A stretch of 64,000 nucleotides of DNA from Sporobacter sp942492735 (GTDB lineage Bacteria; Bacillota; Clostridia; Oscillospirales; Oscillospiraceae): assembly GCA_942492735.1 (NCBI GenBank), contig OW818648.1:248001-312000 (forward strand), written 5' to 3'. The position numbers and the translations under genes were made by a program. Positions 32,505 through 41,650 of the stretch are shown here, piece after piece. Within the stretch, counting starts at the first letter, position 1, and every line of letters starts with the position of its first letter. The notes below the pieces were generated by a model. The model saw only the letters and a list, made by a program, of their open reading frames with translations, was not told the origin of the DNA and searched no databases.

Positions 32505-32960
32505 TTATGTACTGTCTTCAGCACATGACAAGCGCAACTGTGTCCGGGTGCAACCTCACGCAGCTCTGGCTCTTCCTCAAAGCACGCGGGGATCGTTTTT
32601 TCACATAAACGGCAGTTACGACAGCCTTTTTCCGGGATCCTAAAGTCGGCGTGATCCTCAATCAGCTTGTGCTCCTTTGCGCGTCTGGCTTTCGGGTCGG
32701 CGAGGGGACCCCGCGTTTAGCAGAGCCTTTGTGTTTTGGTGCGCCGGATTTTCGGTTACATCGATGCTCGTCCCAAGCTCAATGAGCTTACCAAGATACA
32801 TAACACCGATCCTGTCTGATATATAGTGCACCACCGAGAGGTCGTGGGATATGAAAAGATAAGTAAGCGCAAGCGTGTTCTGCAGTTCTTTAAGAAGTCT
32901 TAGTCTCTGAGCCTGATAGGACACATAGACGCTGTGATTCTCATCCTAGTTCATCCAGCA
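32505..32960 (-). pseudogene. Frameshifted C-terminal remnant of an OppF/DppF-type ATPase
   Basis: Minus-strand pieces in different frames match the end of an oligopeptide ATPase. YQAQRLRLLKELQ and LALTYLFISHDLSVVHYISD with GVMYLGKLIELG (about 32780-32920) are the Walker-B-downstream H-loop region. Further on, GCRNCRLCEKTIPACFEEEP and LREVAPGHSCACHV (about 32510-32625) are the usual Cys tail. The ATP-binding half is missing and a frameshift lies near 32660. The remnant is not a copy of the ATPase at 17242, since the tails differ. Confidence 0.7.
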
Positions 32961-33196
32961 CAAGCAGCAGTTTGTACTGGATATCTCCAATTCGTTTAGT
33001 GGCACTGTGGAATTAGACGGTAGCGGCCGCCCCGTTTCTCATGATGAAAACCATGGTACCGGCAGCCAAAATATTGCTGCTTTTTCGAAAAAGTACGACG
33101 CCACTGCGGATTATTCAGCTCAATATGACATATTCAGACTCTGCATCATGTTCTCGAAACAGGATAAGATTCAATAGCCGAGACGGTTCGACAAGC

Positions 33197-33233
33197 AGTA
33201 ACCCCTGTGATTATTACAATCACAGGGGTTACT
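33197..33233. terminator. Bidirectional stem-loop at the end of the SLH protein gene
   Basis: Sixteen-base arms AGTAACCCCTGTGATT (33197-33212) and AATCACAGGGGTTACT (33218-33233) with a five-base loop, 29 bases beyond the stop of the surface protein gene. No long T tract follows on either strand, so termination may be partial. Confidence 0.6.
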
Positions 33234-33261
33234 ATAACGTTTATATTGATTCCAGCATCGA

Positions 33262-36200
33262 TTACTTTATATTCTCTGAAAAACGCTGGAGCAGCGCCGC
33301 AGCCTCTGCCCTGCTGGCCAATGCGCCAGGGCTCAGGGTACCGGTTCCGCTGCCTTTCAGAAGTCCGGCGCCGACTGCCCAGCGCAGTCCAGCGGCAGCC
33401 CAACCGGAAACCGCGGTATCATCGAGAAAACTGCTGAGATCACCGGAGGGCGACAGGTCGAAGCTTTTGTACTTTGCGTAATTATAGAGTATAACGGCAA
33501 TTTGCTCACGGGTCACGGGATCGTTGGGCGCAAACTGCTGATTACCGACACCGCTGACAATACCGTTTGCCGACGCCCAGGCGACAGCTGCCGCGTACCA
33601 GGTGCCTCCCGCAACATCGCTGAAGGCGGCAGCGCCTGCAGCGGGTGATCCAGCCAGCCGATACAGGGCGGTGACGAGCATGCCGCGCGTCATTGCTGCT
33701 GCCGGTGCAAATGTCGTCGTGCTTGTGCCATCAACCAGACCCTGCTGGACGACATAGCCAACATTGCTGTAATACCAGGCGCCTGCACTCACATCGTTAA
33801 ACGTGTTGGGCCAGCTGATCGACAGAACGATTCTACCCGTATAGGTCTTGCCTGCTTCAATGGCTGTCCGGACGCCGTCAACAGTCATCGTGAGGGTGTA
33901 TCCTGCCGGGGCAGACACCGTGGAGCCCGTGCCGACTGTGAGACCGCTCAGCAGACAATCATCCGTGACAACCCAAGTGCCGCCGTCCTTCAGGATGACC
34001 GCGGCTTTGCTGTTGCCGTTGTCATAGTACCGGTTGGAAACATGGCCAAGATAGTAATACTGGTTGATCGTGAAGCTGGTGTTCTGAGCACCGAACTCGT
34101 TCACATGGCGCGTTTCAGTCAGGGAGACGGCGCCGTTCAGTGTTCCGTTTGCACCAATGGTGACATTCAGCACATCGCCGACCTGATTGTAGTAACCTGT
34201 GCCGTTATAGATGCTGCCTTTATAACCGCCGTTTGTCAGATTCAGATTGACAGTGTTGTAATTGGGACCAGTCATATCGCCGAAGGGCGTGTGGAGCGTG
34301 GCTTTATCATTCGGCGTGTCTGCGGTGATGCTGCCATTGATTGACGGCCAGCCCGCTTTTTCGCTGAAGGTGGTATTGAATGTGGGCATGTGCTTGCCGT
34401 TGGGATCAACACCGACAGTGGTATCGTCGTTATCCATCATTTGAAGGAGGATGCCGGACTGCGGGTTGAGTTTGGCGTTGTCGGCGTTGATGGTGACGTC
34501 GCCGTCCTTATAGAGGAAGGTGGCTTCCTTCGTATTGACCTGCGTTCCATCGAGGATGTTGACCGTATCGGGTCCGCCGTGGGACATGAAACCGAACACC
34601 GAGTTGATCGTCGTCGGTTTTGCGCTGCCGGTGACGTTTTGAATAAGATTTCCCTCAGCGTCATACACCCCGACTGTGCCGCTGGAGGACTTGTAGGTGG
34701 CGGTGCCGCCCCTGAAAATGGAGGCATATGTGGTGCCTGTAATCGTCGCGCCGTAGAAATTCTCCGTCGCGTTGCCGATTACATAGGTCCCGTAGCCGGA
34801 CCCGTAATTGGCTCCGTAGCTGAATGGACCCGAAGTCATGCCGCCTTCTCCCAGCGGAAGAATACGGAGTGCGGAGTCAACAACGTTGAGGAAATCGCCC
34901 TGGCCGGCGTCTGTGGAAAGAACGCCCCAGCCGCCGGATCTTACAATCGAATTCACGAGGGATATTGTGGATTTATCACCGAGCAGATTGGTGCCGCGCG
35001 CGCCGCCCTGAATGCCAAGTACCCACGGCGGCGAGATCATGATAGCCTGATCGGCGCTGTTGACATATCCGTCGTAGGCGTTCGTTAGGGGATTGTTCCC
35101 AAGCACGGAGATGCTGGAGTTCTTCACAAGGATCTGCCCATAGTTGTCGGCAATGAACGCCGTACGGCCGAAGCCTGTGGTGCTGATATTCAGGCCGTCG
35201 GCAACCACCTTGGCGTGATCCGCCGCCAGGATTGCGGTGCCAAGACCCGAAAAGTCCGATGCGTTTTGCCCGCTGCTGTCATCGTGAATGTTGATCGTAC
35301 CGGAGATTGTGACATCTGTGCCAGAGCCGGTGGCAATAACCGGGTTGAAGCTGCCGTAGGCGTCCAGATTGAGCTCCAGCATTGAAAGTACCTTATCGGC
35401 GGATGTCAGCAGAGAGCTTTTGCCGAGAACGGTGCCCTTGTTTATATAATACCCGACGCTGTAATTGTCGTTACCGCGCCCATTGTAACTGCCAGGTATT
35501 CCGGTGTAAGTTGTTTCCGCAGCGTAGGTGGTGCCCGTCGCATTGTCCACGACAAAGCTGGAGCTGACCTTCAGGATAATTTTGCCCGTATAGGTCGTGC
35601 CCGGTGTCAGTGTGACCGTCTTGCCGTTTACCGTCAGGGCCGCCGCAATGCCGTCGCCCGAAACGATGGAGGAATTCTTGTCAAGTGTCAGTGAGGACAA
35701 ATATGAGGTGCCTGTGATCGTCCAAGCGGTGTTCTTCAGCGTCAGCTGGACGGGGTTGTTGACAGCCTCCGCGGCAACGTTTGCGAGCCGGCCGAATGCC
35801 AGATAGTCGCCGCCGTCACCGCCGTTTATCGTCTTGCCGTTCATCGGTGCGCCGCTGTCATCAACATGGTGGGCGACCGAAGAGGAGATGACACCGGTGA
35901 TCTTTGAACGATCGAATGTGACATTCAGATTCTCTTGCGTCGAATAGACGGAGTTATAGATATTACCCTTCACGTCGACATCGGTGAAGCTGGCAACTGT
36001 CGGTAACGTCGCAGCTCCGTCTTTCATGGCCTTAATGTCGTCCAACGTCTTGTCGTGAATGGTATAGGTTGTCGTGAACGGTCCGCCGGCATCGTCGCTT
36101 TCGATCAGCTGGAGCAAATTGCCGCTCTGGGCGTTTTGGCCAAAGAGGTTTATCTTCGCGCCTGATATACTGACGTTCATATAGTCGGGGTTAGCACTGC

Positions 36201-37596
36201 CGCTCTTGATCATCACGAACGTGTCCGCGATGTTAAAGGTGCCGCCGGTGATGTTCAGCGCGCCGTCCTTCGTCTGGTGCGACATGAAGCCGATCCGGCC
36301 GGAATATCCGAAGCTGTCGGAGAAGTTCATTGTGGAGGTGCCTGAGGCGATAATGCCGATGTAATCCGGTGAGTAGAACGATACATTTTTAAAGGTGTCA
36401 ATGACGCCCGCGTCGGCATACGCGACGTAGCCGCTGAGCTTGCCGAGCTGCCCTACCGTGAAGCCGTAATTGGTGCCGTCCACTGTCTTTGTCGCTGTGT
36501 AGGAAGCCCCGGACATCGCTTTCTCAATGGTGCCGATGCCCGCCAGCGTATCTGAGACGGTCAGCGCGCTCGTACCGGCTTTGCCGCTGTCTGTGGACAG
36601 CACGCCCCAACTGTCTGACGCGATAATGGAGTTCTGATAATTGGCCGTTGCGCTGCCGAGCACGTTTGTTGCCCGGACGTTGCCTTCCAAACCAAGCGCG
36701 AACGGCACACGCTCGAGCATTGGAACGGCGTAGTTGTCCGTGGCGGAATACGTTGTGGCGGATTTGTCGCCGTGTGCCGAGACGACGATGTTGTCCGCGT
36801 TCAGGCTCGAGCCCTCTCCGCCGACCCAGATAGCCGTACGGATGACGCCGGTCGTATCAAGAACAGCGTTTTTCAGCGTGACATTGGCTTTGTCGGTTGC
36901 GGTAATCCCGGCGCCCCAGCCGGAGAAATCGTCCGCGCCGGCACCTTTGAGGGTCATGTTCAAGCCGCTGATTGTGTAGTTGGAGTTGTCAATCAGATAC
37001 CCGCCGAAATAAGAGCTCTGGGAATTGATCGTCGCGCCCTCGGAAGCGAACGAATCCGTCGCACCGCCCTTGATAGCGTCACTGACGGAATAGCCGCTTT
37101 GCAGCTTGCCGTCGGCGATGACAGCAGCGACGCGCGTGCTGTAGTTCGTGACAATTGGAACCGGCGACAGGCCCAGTGCCATGCTTGAAATGGAGATGCC
37201 GGGGCCCATGGCCGGCTTCTCATTCCCCGTTTTGTTTGTCAGGGTAATAACAATATTGCCGCCCGTATATGTACCTGCCGAAAGATCCCGTTCAACGCCA
37301 TCCACTGTCAGCGTGGCGTTATACTTTGTGCTGTCAACCGGGATCACTTGAGCCTTGCCAGTGCTGTCCTTTACGTTGATTTCAGTGACGGCGCCTGCCT
37401 TCTCAGAGTCAATTGCTTTACTGTCTGCATAATTGACATCGCTGATTGTCAGGCTGCCCGAGTATGTTTGCCTGATCGTAGATGCAGCCGAATCATATGC
37501 TTGCAGCGCAGCCAAGGAATTGAATCCGATTGAAAAAATAGAGACAAGTAGTGACAGTGACAATAAAAAACATAGCGATTTCTTTTTCTTCGACAT
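33262..37596 (-). CDS. Large beta-solenoid surface protein with C-terminal SLH domains
   Basis: 1,444 residues from ATG 37596, six bases after GGAGG. A signal peptide (SKKKKSLCFLLSLSLLVSIF) is followed by a leader region and two homologous halves of about 500 residues (roughly 150-650 and 690-1250). Both carry matching blocks: FSGWGAGITATDKANV versus FSGLGTAILAADHAKV, WGVLSTDSGKAG versus WGVLSTDAGQGD, and IGFMSHQTKDGALNI versus FGFMSHGGPDTVNI. Repeated Asn/Gly/Thr-rich beta strands suggest a pectate-lyase-like beta helix. About three SLH repeats close the chain (FNDVSAGAWYYSNVGYVVQ, FSDVAGGTWYAAAVAWASAN, SSFLDDTAVSGWAAAGLRWA). It would sit on the cell wall, as an adhesin or enzyme; no catalytic site is evident. 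Confidence 0.85.
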   Translation of the reverse strand: MSKKKKSLCFLLSLSLLVSIFSIGFNSLAALQAYDSAASTIRQTYSGSLTISDVNYADSKAIDSEKAGAVTEINVKDSTGKAQVIPVDSTKYNATLTVDGVERDLSAGTYTGGNIVITLTNKTGNEKPAMGPGISISSMALGLSPVPIVTNYSTRVAAVIADGKLQSGYSVSDAIKGGATDSFASEGATINSQSSYFGGYLIDNSNYTISGLNMTLKGAGADDFSGWGAGITATDKANVTLKNAVLDTTGVIRTAIWVGGEGSSLNADNIVVSAHGDKSATTYSATDNYAVPMLERVPFALGLEGNVRATNVLGSATANYQNSIIASDSWGVLSTDSGKAGTSALTVSDTLAGIGTIEKAMSGASYTATKTVDGTNYGFTVGQLGKLSGYVAYADAGVIDTFKNVSFYSPDYIGIIASGTSTMNFSDSFGYSGRIGFMSHQTKDGALNITGGTFNIADTFVMIKSGSANPDYMNVSISGAKINLFGQNAQSGNLLQLIESDDAGGPFTTTYTIHDKTLDDIKAMKDGAATLPTVASFTDVDVKGNIYNSVYSTQENLNVTFDRSKITGVISSSVAHHVDDSGAPMNGKTINGGDGGDYLAFGRLANVAAEAVNNPVQLTLKNTAWTITGTSYLSSLTLDKNSSIVSGDGIAAALTVNGKTVTLTPGTTYTGKIILKVSSSFVVDNATGTTYAAETTYTGIPGSYNGRGNDNYSVGYYINKGTVLGKSSLLTSADKVLSMLELNLDAYGSFNPVIATGSGTDVTISGTINIHDDSSGQNASDFSGLGTAILAADHAKVVADGLNISTTGFGRTAFIADNYGQILVKNSSISVLGNNPLTNAYDGYVNSADQAIMISPPWVLGIQGGARGTNLLGDKSTISLVNSIVRSGGWGVLSTDAGQGDFLNVVDSALRILPLGEGGMTSGPFSYGANYGSGYGTYVIGNATENFYGATITGTTYASIFRGGTATYKSSSGTVGVYDAEGNLIQNVTGSAKPTTINSVFGFMSHGGPDTVNILDGTQVNTKEATFLYKDGDVTINADNAKLNPQSGILLQMMDNDDTTVGVDPNGKHMPTFNTTFSEKAGWPSINGSITADTPNDKATLHTPFGDMTGPNYNTVNLNLTNGGYKGSIYNGTGYYNQVGDVLNVTIGANGTLNGAVSLTETRHVNEFGAQNTSFTINQYYYLGHVSNRYYDNGNSKAAVILKDGGTWVVTDDCLLSGLTVGTGSTVSAPAGYTLTMTVDGVRTAIEAGKTYTGRIVLSISWPNTFNDVSAGAWYYSNVGYVVQQGLVDGTSTTTFAPAAAMTRGMLVTALYRLAGSPAAGAAAFSDVAGGTWYAAAVAWASANGIVSGVGNQQFAPNDPVTREQIAVILYNYAKYKSFDLSPSGDLSSFLDDTAVSGWAAAGLRWAVGAGLLKGSGTGTLSPGALASRAEAAALLQRFSENIK

Positions 37597-37768
37597 AGTC
37601 ATCCTCCGTTTTGTATTAAATTTACACTGAGCAGAGCTTATCCCAGCCTGTGCTCACTTAGTTTATATCAAGTTTACAAAATTTGGAAATATCTATTTGA
37701 GATAACACTCCAATAAATAATTACCAAACATGATAAGTGGCGCCTTTTCTTTGTTAAAAGGTATCTAG

Positions 37769-38112
37769 CATTGCGCTCAGCAAGGCAAAATCTGGTTATT
37801 ACCTGTTACTGATACCGATGCATTGGTTGAAGCGTTAATCAAGCAGGATGTGCAAGAGCAGTCCGAAAGCAAATCTGCGTTTGAAGCAGTTGAACGGCAG
37901 CTCAAAGAAATAACTGCCCTGCTCACAAAGCCGAAGAAATCAGAAAAGCCAAAGTCGGTTTTACCTATTATATTGATCAGCTCGATGGATCATCATTCTC
38001 ATACTTCACTGAAAAGAACCGCAATATAGATATCACAAATACGCCGTCTGCTATGAAGTTTTGCTTTTCACAGCAGACGACTTCGTTGAATGAAGAAGAA
38101 AGCGCCATATGA
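37769..38112 (+). pseudogene. Frameshifted gene remnant
   Basis: The first frame reads QGKIWLLPVTDTDALVEALI, then KQDVQEQSESKSAFEAVERQ and a TKPKKSEKPK linker. At about 37945-37955 the protein-like sequence moves to another frame: VGFTYYIDQLDGSSFSYFTE, then KNRNIDITNTPSAM, to TGA at 38110-38112. No start codon with a binding site remains. The family is unknown to me. Confidence 0.5.
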
Positions 38113-38120
38113 GGGGGTAA

Positions 38121-38264
38121 AAGCCGACTCTCAATCATAAAAAGCAAAGAAGGCAGCGGTTCGAATTGCAGAAACAGCTGAAAACAGGGTATAATCAAGC
38201 CGAACTGCTGGATCTCTGCATGACAGAGGGCACGACAAAGAGACGGCTGGCAAAACTCGTGTAA
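38121..38264 (+). pseudogene. C-terminal coding remnant beside the IS30 element
   Basis: In a third frame the sequence reads KQRRQRFELQKQLKTGYNQA and ELLDLCMTEGTTKRRLAKLV to a TAA at 38262-38264. It looks like the end of a basic, helical protein and has no start. The IS30-type transposase gene begins just beyond, so insertion may have taken part in the loss of this locus. Confidence 0.4.
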
Positions 38265-38304
38265 AAGTTACTGCTACCCGCCTTGTATGTGATATTGGAA
38301 TGAC

Positions 38305-39657
38305 GGCCGCCTGCACAGGCTTAGGTTATCGTTTCAGAAGTGCCGGTTTCAATAGGACGTCGTCGGGTGCAACGCGAGCGAGTCCAAGAACCTCCAGCAG
38401 TTTCTTTGCGTCTTTATCCACTACATCAAACGGTGTCTTACCATTAAGGCTATCTCTTGAGAAACTGTTTATGTGGTTGCAGAGGAGGGTTACATCTTCT
38501 TTGGTAAGAGCTTCAAAGGATGTACATCTGGGGAGGACATAGCGGATAAATTGATGATTTTTCTCTACATGAGGCTTTTGCCAGGCCGCTTGTGGATCAC
38601 AGTAAAACAGGCGTGTTCTCTGATCGCTGCGCTTGGTGTGTTCCAGGGCAACCGCATCCTTGAACTCCACACCGTTGTCGGTAAGAATTACCGGGAAGAG
38701 CTTTCTGAAGAGCTCCAATCCCAATGCTGAGGTCAGGTCATCGAAAATCTTAAGGACGCTTTTCTTGGTGCCGTCCGGCATGAGGAAGATCAGCATAAAG
38801 CTCGAATTTCTAAATATCATCGTGAGAAGCACATTGTTTTTCGTCCGATTCCCGATAACGGTATCCATTTCAACCACAGGGATATCGGGATTCTGCTCCA
38901 TATAGCTTTGGAAATCGGAAATGGACCGGCCATGCCGATATGAATAATCCAGCTTGAAAACCGGCTTTGCCTTTTTTCGCTTCCTGTATCGGACTTTTCT
39001 CGGCAGATCAATGTTCTTTGTACTCAGTGCACGGCTGTCTATGTAGTTGTAGATCGTTTTTCTGGAACAGCCCAATTCTTCGGCGTGCGTGGCAAAAATA
39101 TGGTTGAGGGACTGCCCCCTTTTCAGCAGCGGCTTGAGGAGCTCGTCTATCTCATGCAACCTTTCCGGTTCAGCCCGGACTCCGCTTCTGTTTTCACTGA
39201 GTGTTGTAGCGTAGAGCGTATGAGCTCGCTGCGCAGTATAGTAGGCGTGCAGCTTTTTACAGCCTCCCCGTTTTTGACAGCTGTTACAAACATACGGTAC
39301 TCTGTCAAGCTCCGAGCATCTGAGTGACTCATATTTATCGCAGATGCTTCTGCAGTCAAATTCCTTGCAATAGGCGCATCTGCCCATACAGGCTTCCTCG
39401 CATAAGTTGATTGCTCTACACGTCGGCCGAGAGATGCAATCGTTAAACGCCGGGTTCACAGCATCAACGAAGACACGGTGATTTTTCACCTCGCGTGCGA
39501 TTGTGGATGCCGCTCTGTTCAGGGTCCTGGCTACTCGCTTAAAGCTGTAACCCCGGTTCATCCCGGCTTCAATAACGAACCGGTCTGCTACAGTAAGGTG
39601 CTTGTACCCGCCATGTTCCTGCTTGTCCATGTCGTCCTCCTTTCCGTGCAGGCGGCC
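38305..39657 (-). mobile_element. IS30-family insertion sequence (approximate limits)
   Basis: The transposase gene is bracketed by 12-base inverted ends GGCCGCCTGCAC (38305-38316) and GTGCAGGCGGCC (39646-39657). IS30 ends are usually longer, and I could not see a target duplication, so the limits are approximate. Confidence 0.6.
38326..39630 (-). CDS. IS30-family transposase
   Basis: 434 residues from ATG 39630 behind GGAGGACG. The N-terminal HTH GYKHLTVADRFVIEAGMNRG is typical of IS30. A Cys-rich insert of about 95-150 (CMGRCAYCKEFDCRSIC and YVCNSCQKRGGC) is common in Clostridial members. The DDE catalytic core is VVEMDTVIG near 245, PVILTDNGVEF near 330 and a Glu in KPHVEKNHQFIRYVLP near 370. 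The reading frame is intact, so the element may be active. Confidence 0.93.
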   Translation of the reverse strand: MDKQEHGGYKHLTVADRFVIEAGMNRGYSFKRVARTLNRAASTIAREVKNHRVFVDAVNPAFNDCISRPTCRAINLCEEACMGRCAYCKEFDCRSICDKYESLRCSELDRVPYVCNSCQKRGGCKKLHAYYTAQRAHTLYATTLSENRSGVRAEPERLHEIDELLKPLLKRGQSLNHIFATHAEELGCSRKTIYNYIDSRALSTKNIDLPRKVRYRKRKKAKPVFKLDYSYRHGRSISDFQSYMEQNPDIPVVEMDTVIGNRTKNNVLLTMIFRNSSFMLIFLMPDGTKKSVLKIFDDLTSALGLELFRKLFPVILTDNGVEFKDAVALEHTKRSDQRTRLFYCDPQAAWQKPHVEKNHQFIRYVLPRCTSFEALTKEDVTLLCNHINSFSRDSLNGKTPFDVVDKDAKKLLEVLGLARVAPDDVLLKPALLKR

Positions 39658-39989
39658 TATGCTTGATTATACACGGCATAAAAAGACAGGCTATGGAAAT
39701 ATGGAAAACCCTAGCGTAAGACGGGTTTACCACATTCCCACAGCCCTGATGCTGCGGAAACGATGCCGATCTATCTGTCTGATACAGCCCGTGTGTAACA
39801 GTTACTGCATCATTGAAGGTCGTTTTTCACTGATTTCTTTGCACTTAGTTTTACATTCAATACAGCAGACGACTTTTTTACTGACCGTTTTATTGGACCG
39901 GATAAAATTTATGATTAAGGTGGGTACGAAGTCCTAAAAGCGAAAAATTGTAATGTTAAGATTCAAACATAATGAAAGAAGCGTTTACT
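39631..39989. other. Intergenic stretch without a gene
   Basis: No coding frame of good quality is seen on either strand. It contains the right end of the IS30 element and the upstream region of the gene at 39990, with no clear -35/-10 pair. Confidence 0.4.
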
Positions 39990-40214
39990 ATGCCTGACAA
40001 CAATAACAAACAGGATTTTAATCTTAACGAACTGAAGACTGGTGATCCTGCTTACGATGGTAAATACCATCCTGAACACTATCATTCCACGGGTTGCTCG
40101 TTGCGTGTTGTTTTTGTCGTCGGTGGTATCATTGAAATGCTTGGCGGCGGCGTTGGCATTCTTATTGGTCTGGTTATGATATTAATCGGTGTTCTGGTGG
40201 GAGTTCGAAAATGA
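39990..40214 (+). CDS. Small Gly-rich membrane protein
   Basis: 74 residues from ATG 39990 behind GAAAG; ATG 39972 would add six residues. A polar N-terminal half (MPDNNNKQDFNLNELKTGDP with Tyr/His-rich YHPEHYHSTG) precedes a single Gly-rich hydrophobic hairpin, VGGIIEMLGGGVGILIGLVM, that ends in basic VRK. The Gly-zipper spacing suggests oligomerisation in the membrane. A decayed second copy lies at 24160. It heads the macrodomain cluster. Function is unknown. Confidence 0.65.
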   Translation: MPDNNNKQDFNLNELKTGDPAYDGKYHPEHYHSTGCSLRVVFVVGGIIEMLGGGVGILIGLVMILIGVLVGVRK

Positions 40215-40251
40215 AATTTACCTTGAAGCATATTATTAAGCGGTGCCCATT

Positions 40252-40443
40252 ATGAGCTTCGGCGATTTCGGTAATTTCGGCAGTTGGAGTCCAAAGGACC
40301 ACGCGCTGAACAAAATGGTCTATGATAAGGCTTATAAAGGCGGCGGGTCCGGTGGCGGAGGCGATAATAACAGCAACTCCGGCTGCGCAGTGATTTTCGC
40401 TGTGATAATCGTCATAATTGGGGTTTGCCTGTTCTCGCGTTAG
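40252..40443 (+). CDS. Small membrane protein with Gly-rich linker
   Basis: 63 residues from ATG 40252; a GTG at 40243 is the alternative start. MSFGDFGNFGSWSPKDHALN is followed by an Asn/Gly-rich linker GGGSGGGGDNNSNSG and a single C-terminal membrane segment CAVIFAVIIVIIGVCLFSR. Together with the previous gene it makes a pair of tiny membrane proteins before the macrodomain gene. Role unknown. Confidence 0.6.
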   Translation: MSFGDFGNFGSWSPKDHALNKMVYDKAYKGGGSGGGGDNNSNSGCAVIFAVIIVIIGVCLFSR

Positions 40444-40554
40444 GGAAAACATAGCAAGAAGTTACTTTCCATGCTAATATATTCAAAGGCAACTGCCGAT
40501 CTGATAAAACGAAATGCGGAACGGAAGAGAGACTGTGTTTCAAAGGAGTCCACT

Positions 40555-41571
40555 ATGCCATTTGAAATTGTCCGTCATGATATAACGAAAATGAAGGTCG
40601 ACGCGATCGTCAACGCCGCCAATAGCAAACTGCAGCAGGGCGGCGGTGTCTGCGGCGCTATTTTTGCCGCTGCCGGGCCTGAGCAGCTTCAATCAGCGTG
40701 TAACAGTATAGGGTTTTGTCAGGTGGGTGCTGCCGTCATCACCGGCGGATATAAGCTAAATGCAAAGCATATCATCCATGCGGTCGGGCCGTTTTGGCAA
40801 GACGGCGATCATAATGAGAAAGCGCTGCTAACGTCTTGTTATAAAAGCGCTCTCGAGCTGGCACTGGAATATCATTGTTCCTCTGTGGCCTTTCCTCTCA
40901 TCTCGTCCGGCATTTTTGGTTATCCCAAGGATAAAGCGCTGCAGGTTGCCATATCCGCAATCAGTGAGTTTATACTTGAGCATGATATGACGGTATATCT
41001 GGTTGTATTCGACAAGACTGCTTTCCAGCTGAGCGACAAGCTGTTTCATTCCATCCAAACCTACATAGACGATAACTATACCGATGAACACAACCTTCCG
41101 CGTCAAAACCGCAGACAAGAGATCGATGCGCAATTAGCGTTTATGAACGCTCTGTGTGAAGATATATCCGAGCCAAACATGATGCCGGCAGCAGCGGCAC
41201 CGCGCAGCCTTGACGATATTGAGTCTCAGCTTGAGGAGACTTTTTCGAAATCATTGCTCCGGCTGATCGACGAGAAGGGGAAAACCGACGTCGAGGTATA
41301 TAAGCGTGCGAATCTGGACCGCAAGCTATTCTCAAAAATACGCAGCAACCCAAATTATAGCCCCAGCAAAAACACAGCCTTGGCATTGGCGGTTGCATTG
41401 GAGCTCAATATCGATCAGACCAGAGATTTACTTATGAAAGCCGGCTTTGCTTTATCCGGATGCAGTAAATCCGATCTGATTGTCCAGTACTTCATAGAAA
41501 ATGGCGATTACGATATTTTTGTTATAAATGAAGCGCTCTTCAAATTCGATCAGAATCTGCTGGGTGCGTAA
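40555..41571 (+). CDS. Macrodomain protein with C-terminal helical (HTH-like) domain
   Basis: 338 residues from ATG 40555, six bases after AAAGGAG. Macro motifs: VDAIVNAANSKLQQGGGVCG near residues 16-35 (adenosine and distal ribose contacts), HIIHAVGP near 75 and PLISSGIFGYPKDKAL near 118 (phosphate loop). These bind or hydrolyse ADP-ribose or O-acetyl-ADP-ribose. The C-terminal 110 residues (KGKTDVEVYKRANLDRKLFS, then ALALAVALELNIDQTRDLLM) look like a DNA-binding HTH-type helical bundle often fused to macrodomains. It lies with VWA and ADP-ribosylglycohydrolase genes, so reversal or sensing of ADP-ribosylation is likely. Confidence 0.85.
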   Translation: MPFEIVRHDITKMKVDAIVNAANSKLQQGGGVCGAIFAAAGPEQLQSACNSIGFCQVGAAVITGGYKLNAKHIIHAVGPFWQDGDHNEKALLTSCYKSALELALEYHCSSVAFPLISSGIFGYPKDKALQVAISAISEFILEHDMTVYLVVFDKTAFQLSDKLFHSIQTYIDDNYTDEHNLPRQNRRQEIDAQLAFMNALCEDISEPNMMPAAAAPRSLDDIESQLEETFSKSLLRLIDEKGKTDVEVYKRANLDRKLFSKIRSNPNYSPSKNTALALAVALELNIDQTRDLLMKAGFALSGCSKSDLIVQYFIENGDYDIFVINEALFKFDQNLLGA

Positions 41572-41650
41572 ATGTCGCCTCACAAGCGACCTATCGGAAA
41601 TCTAAAAGTGTTATCCTCAGAGCATCAAAACTAATGGAGGAAAGCACATA

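Noticed and set aside
34390..35088. Long plus-strand frame inside the SLH gene
   Set aside because: It is a shadow frame of a GC-rich repetitive gene, without a ribosome binding site.
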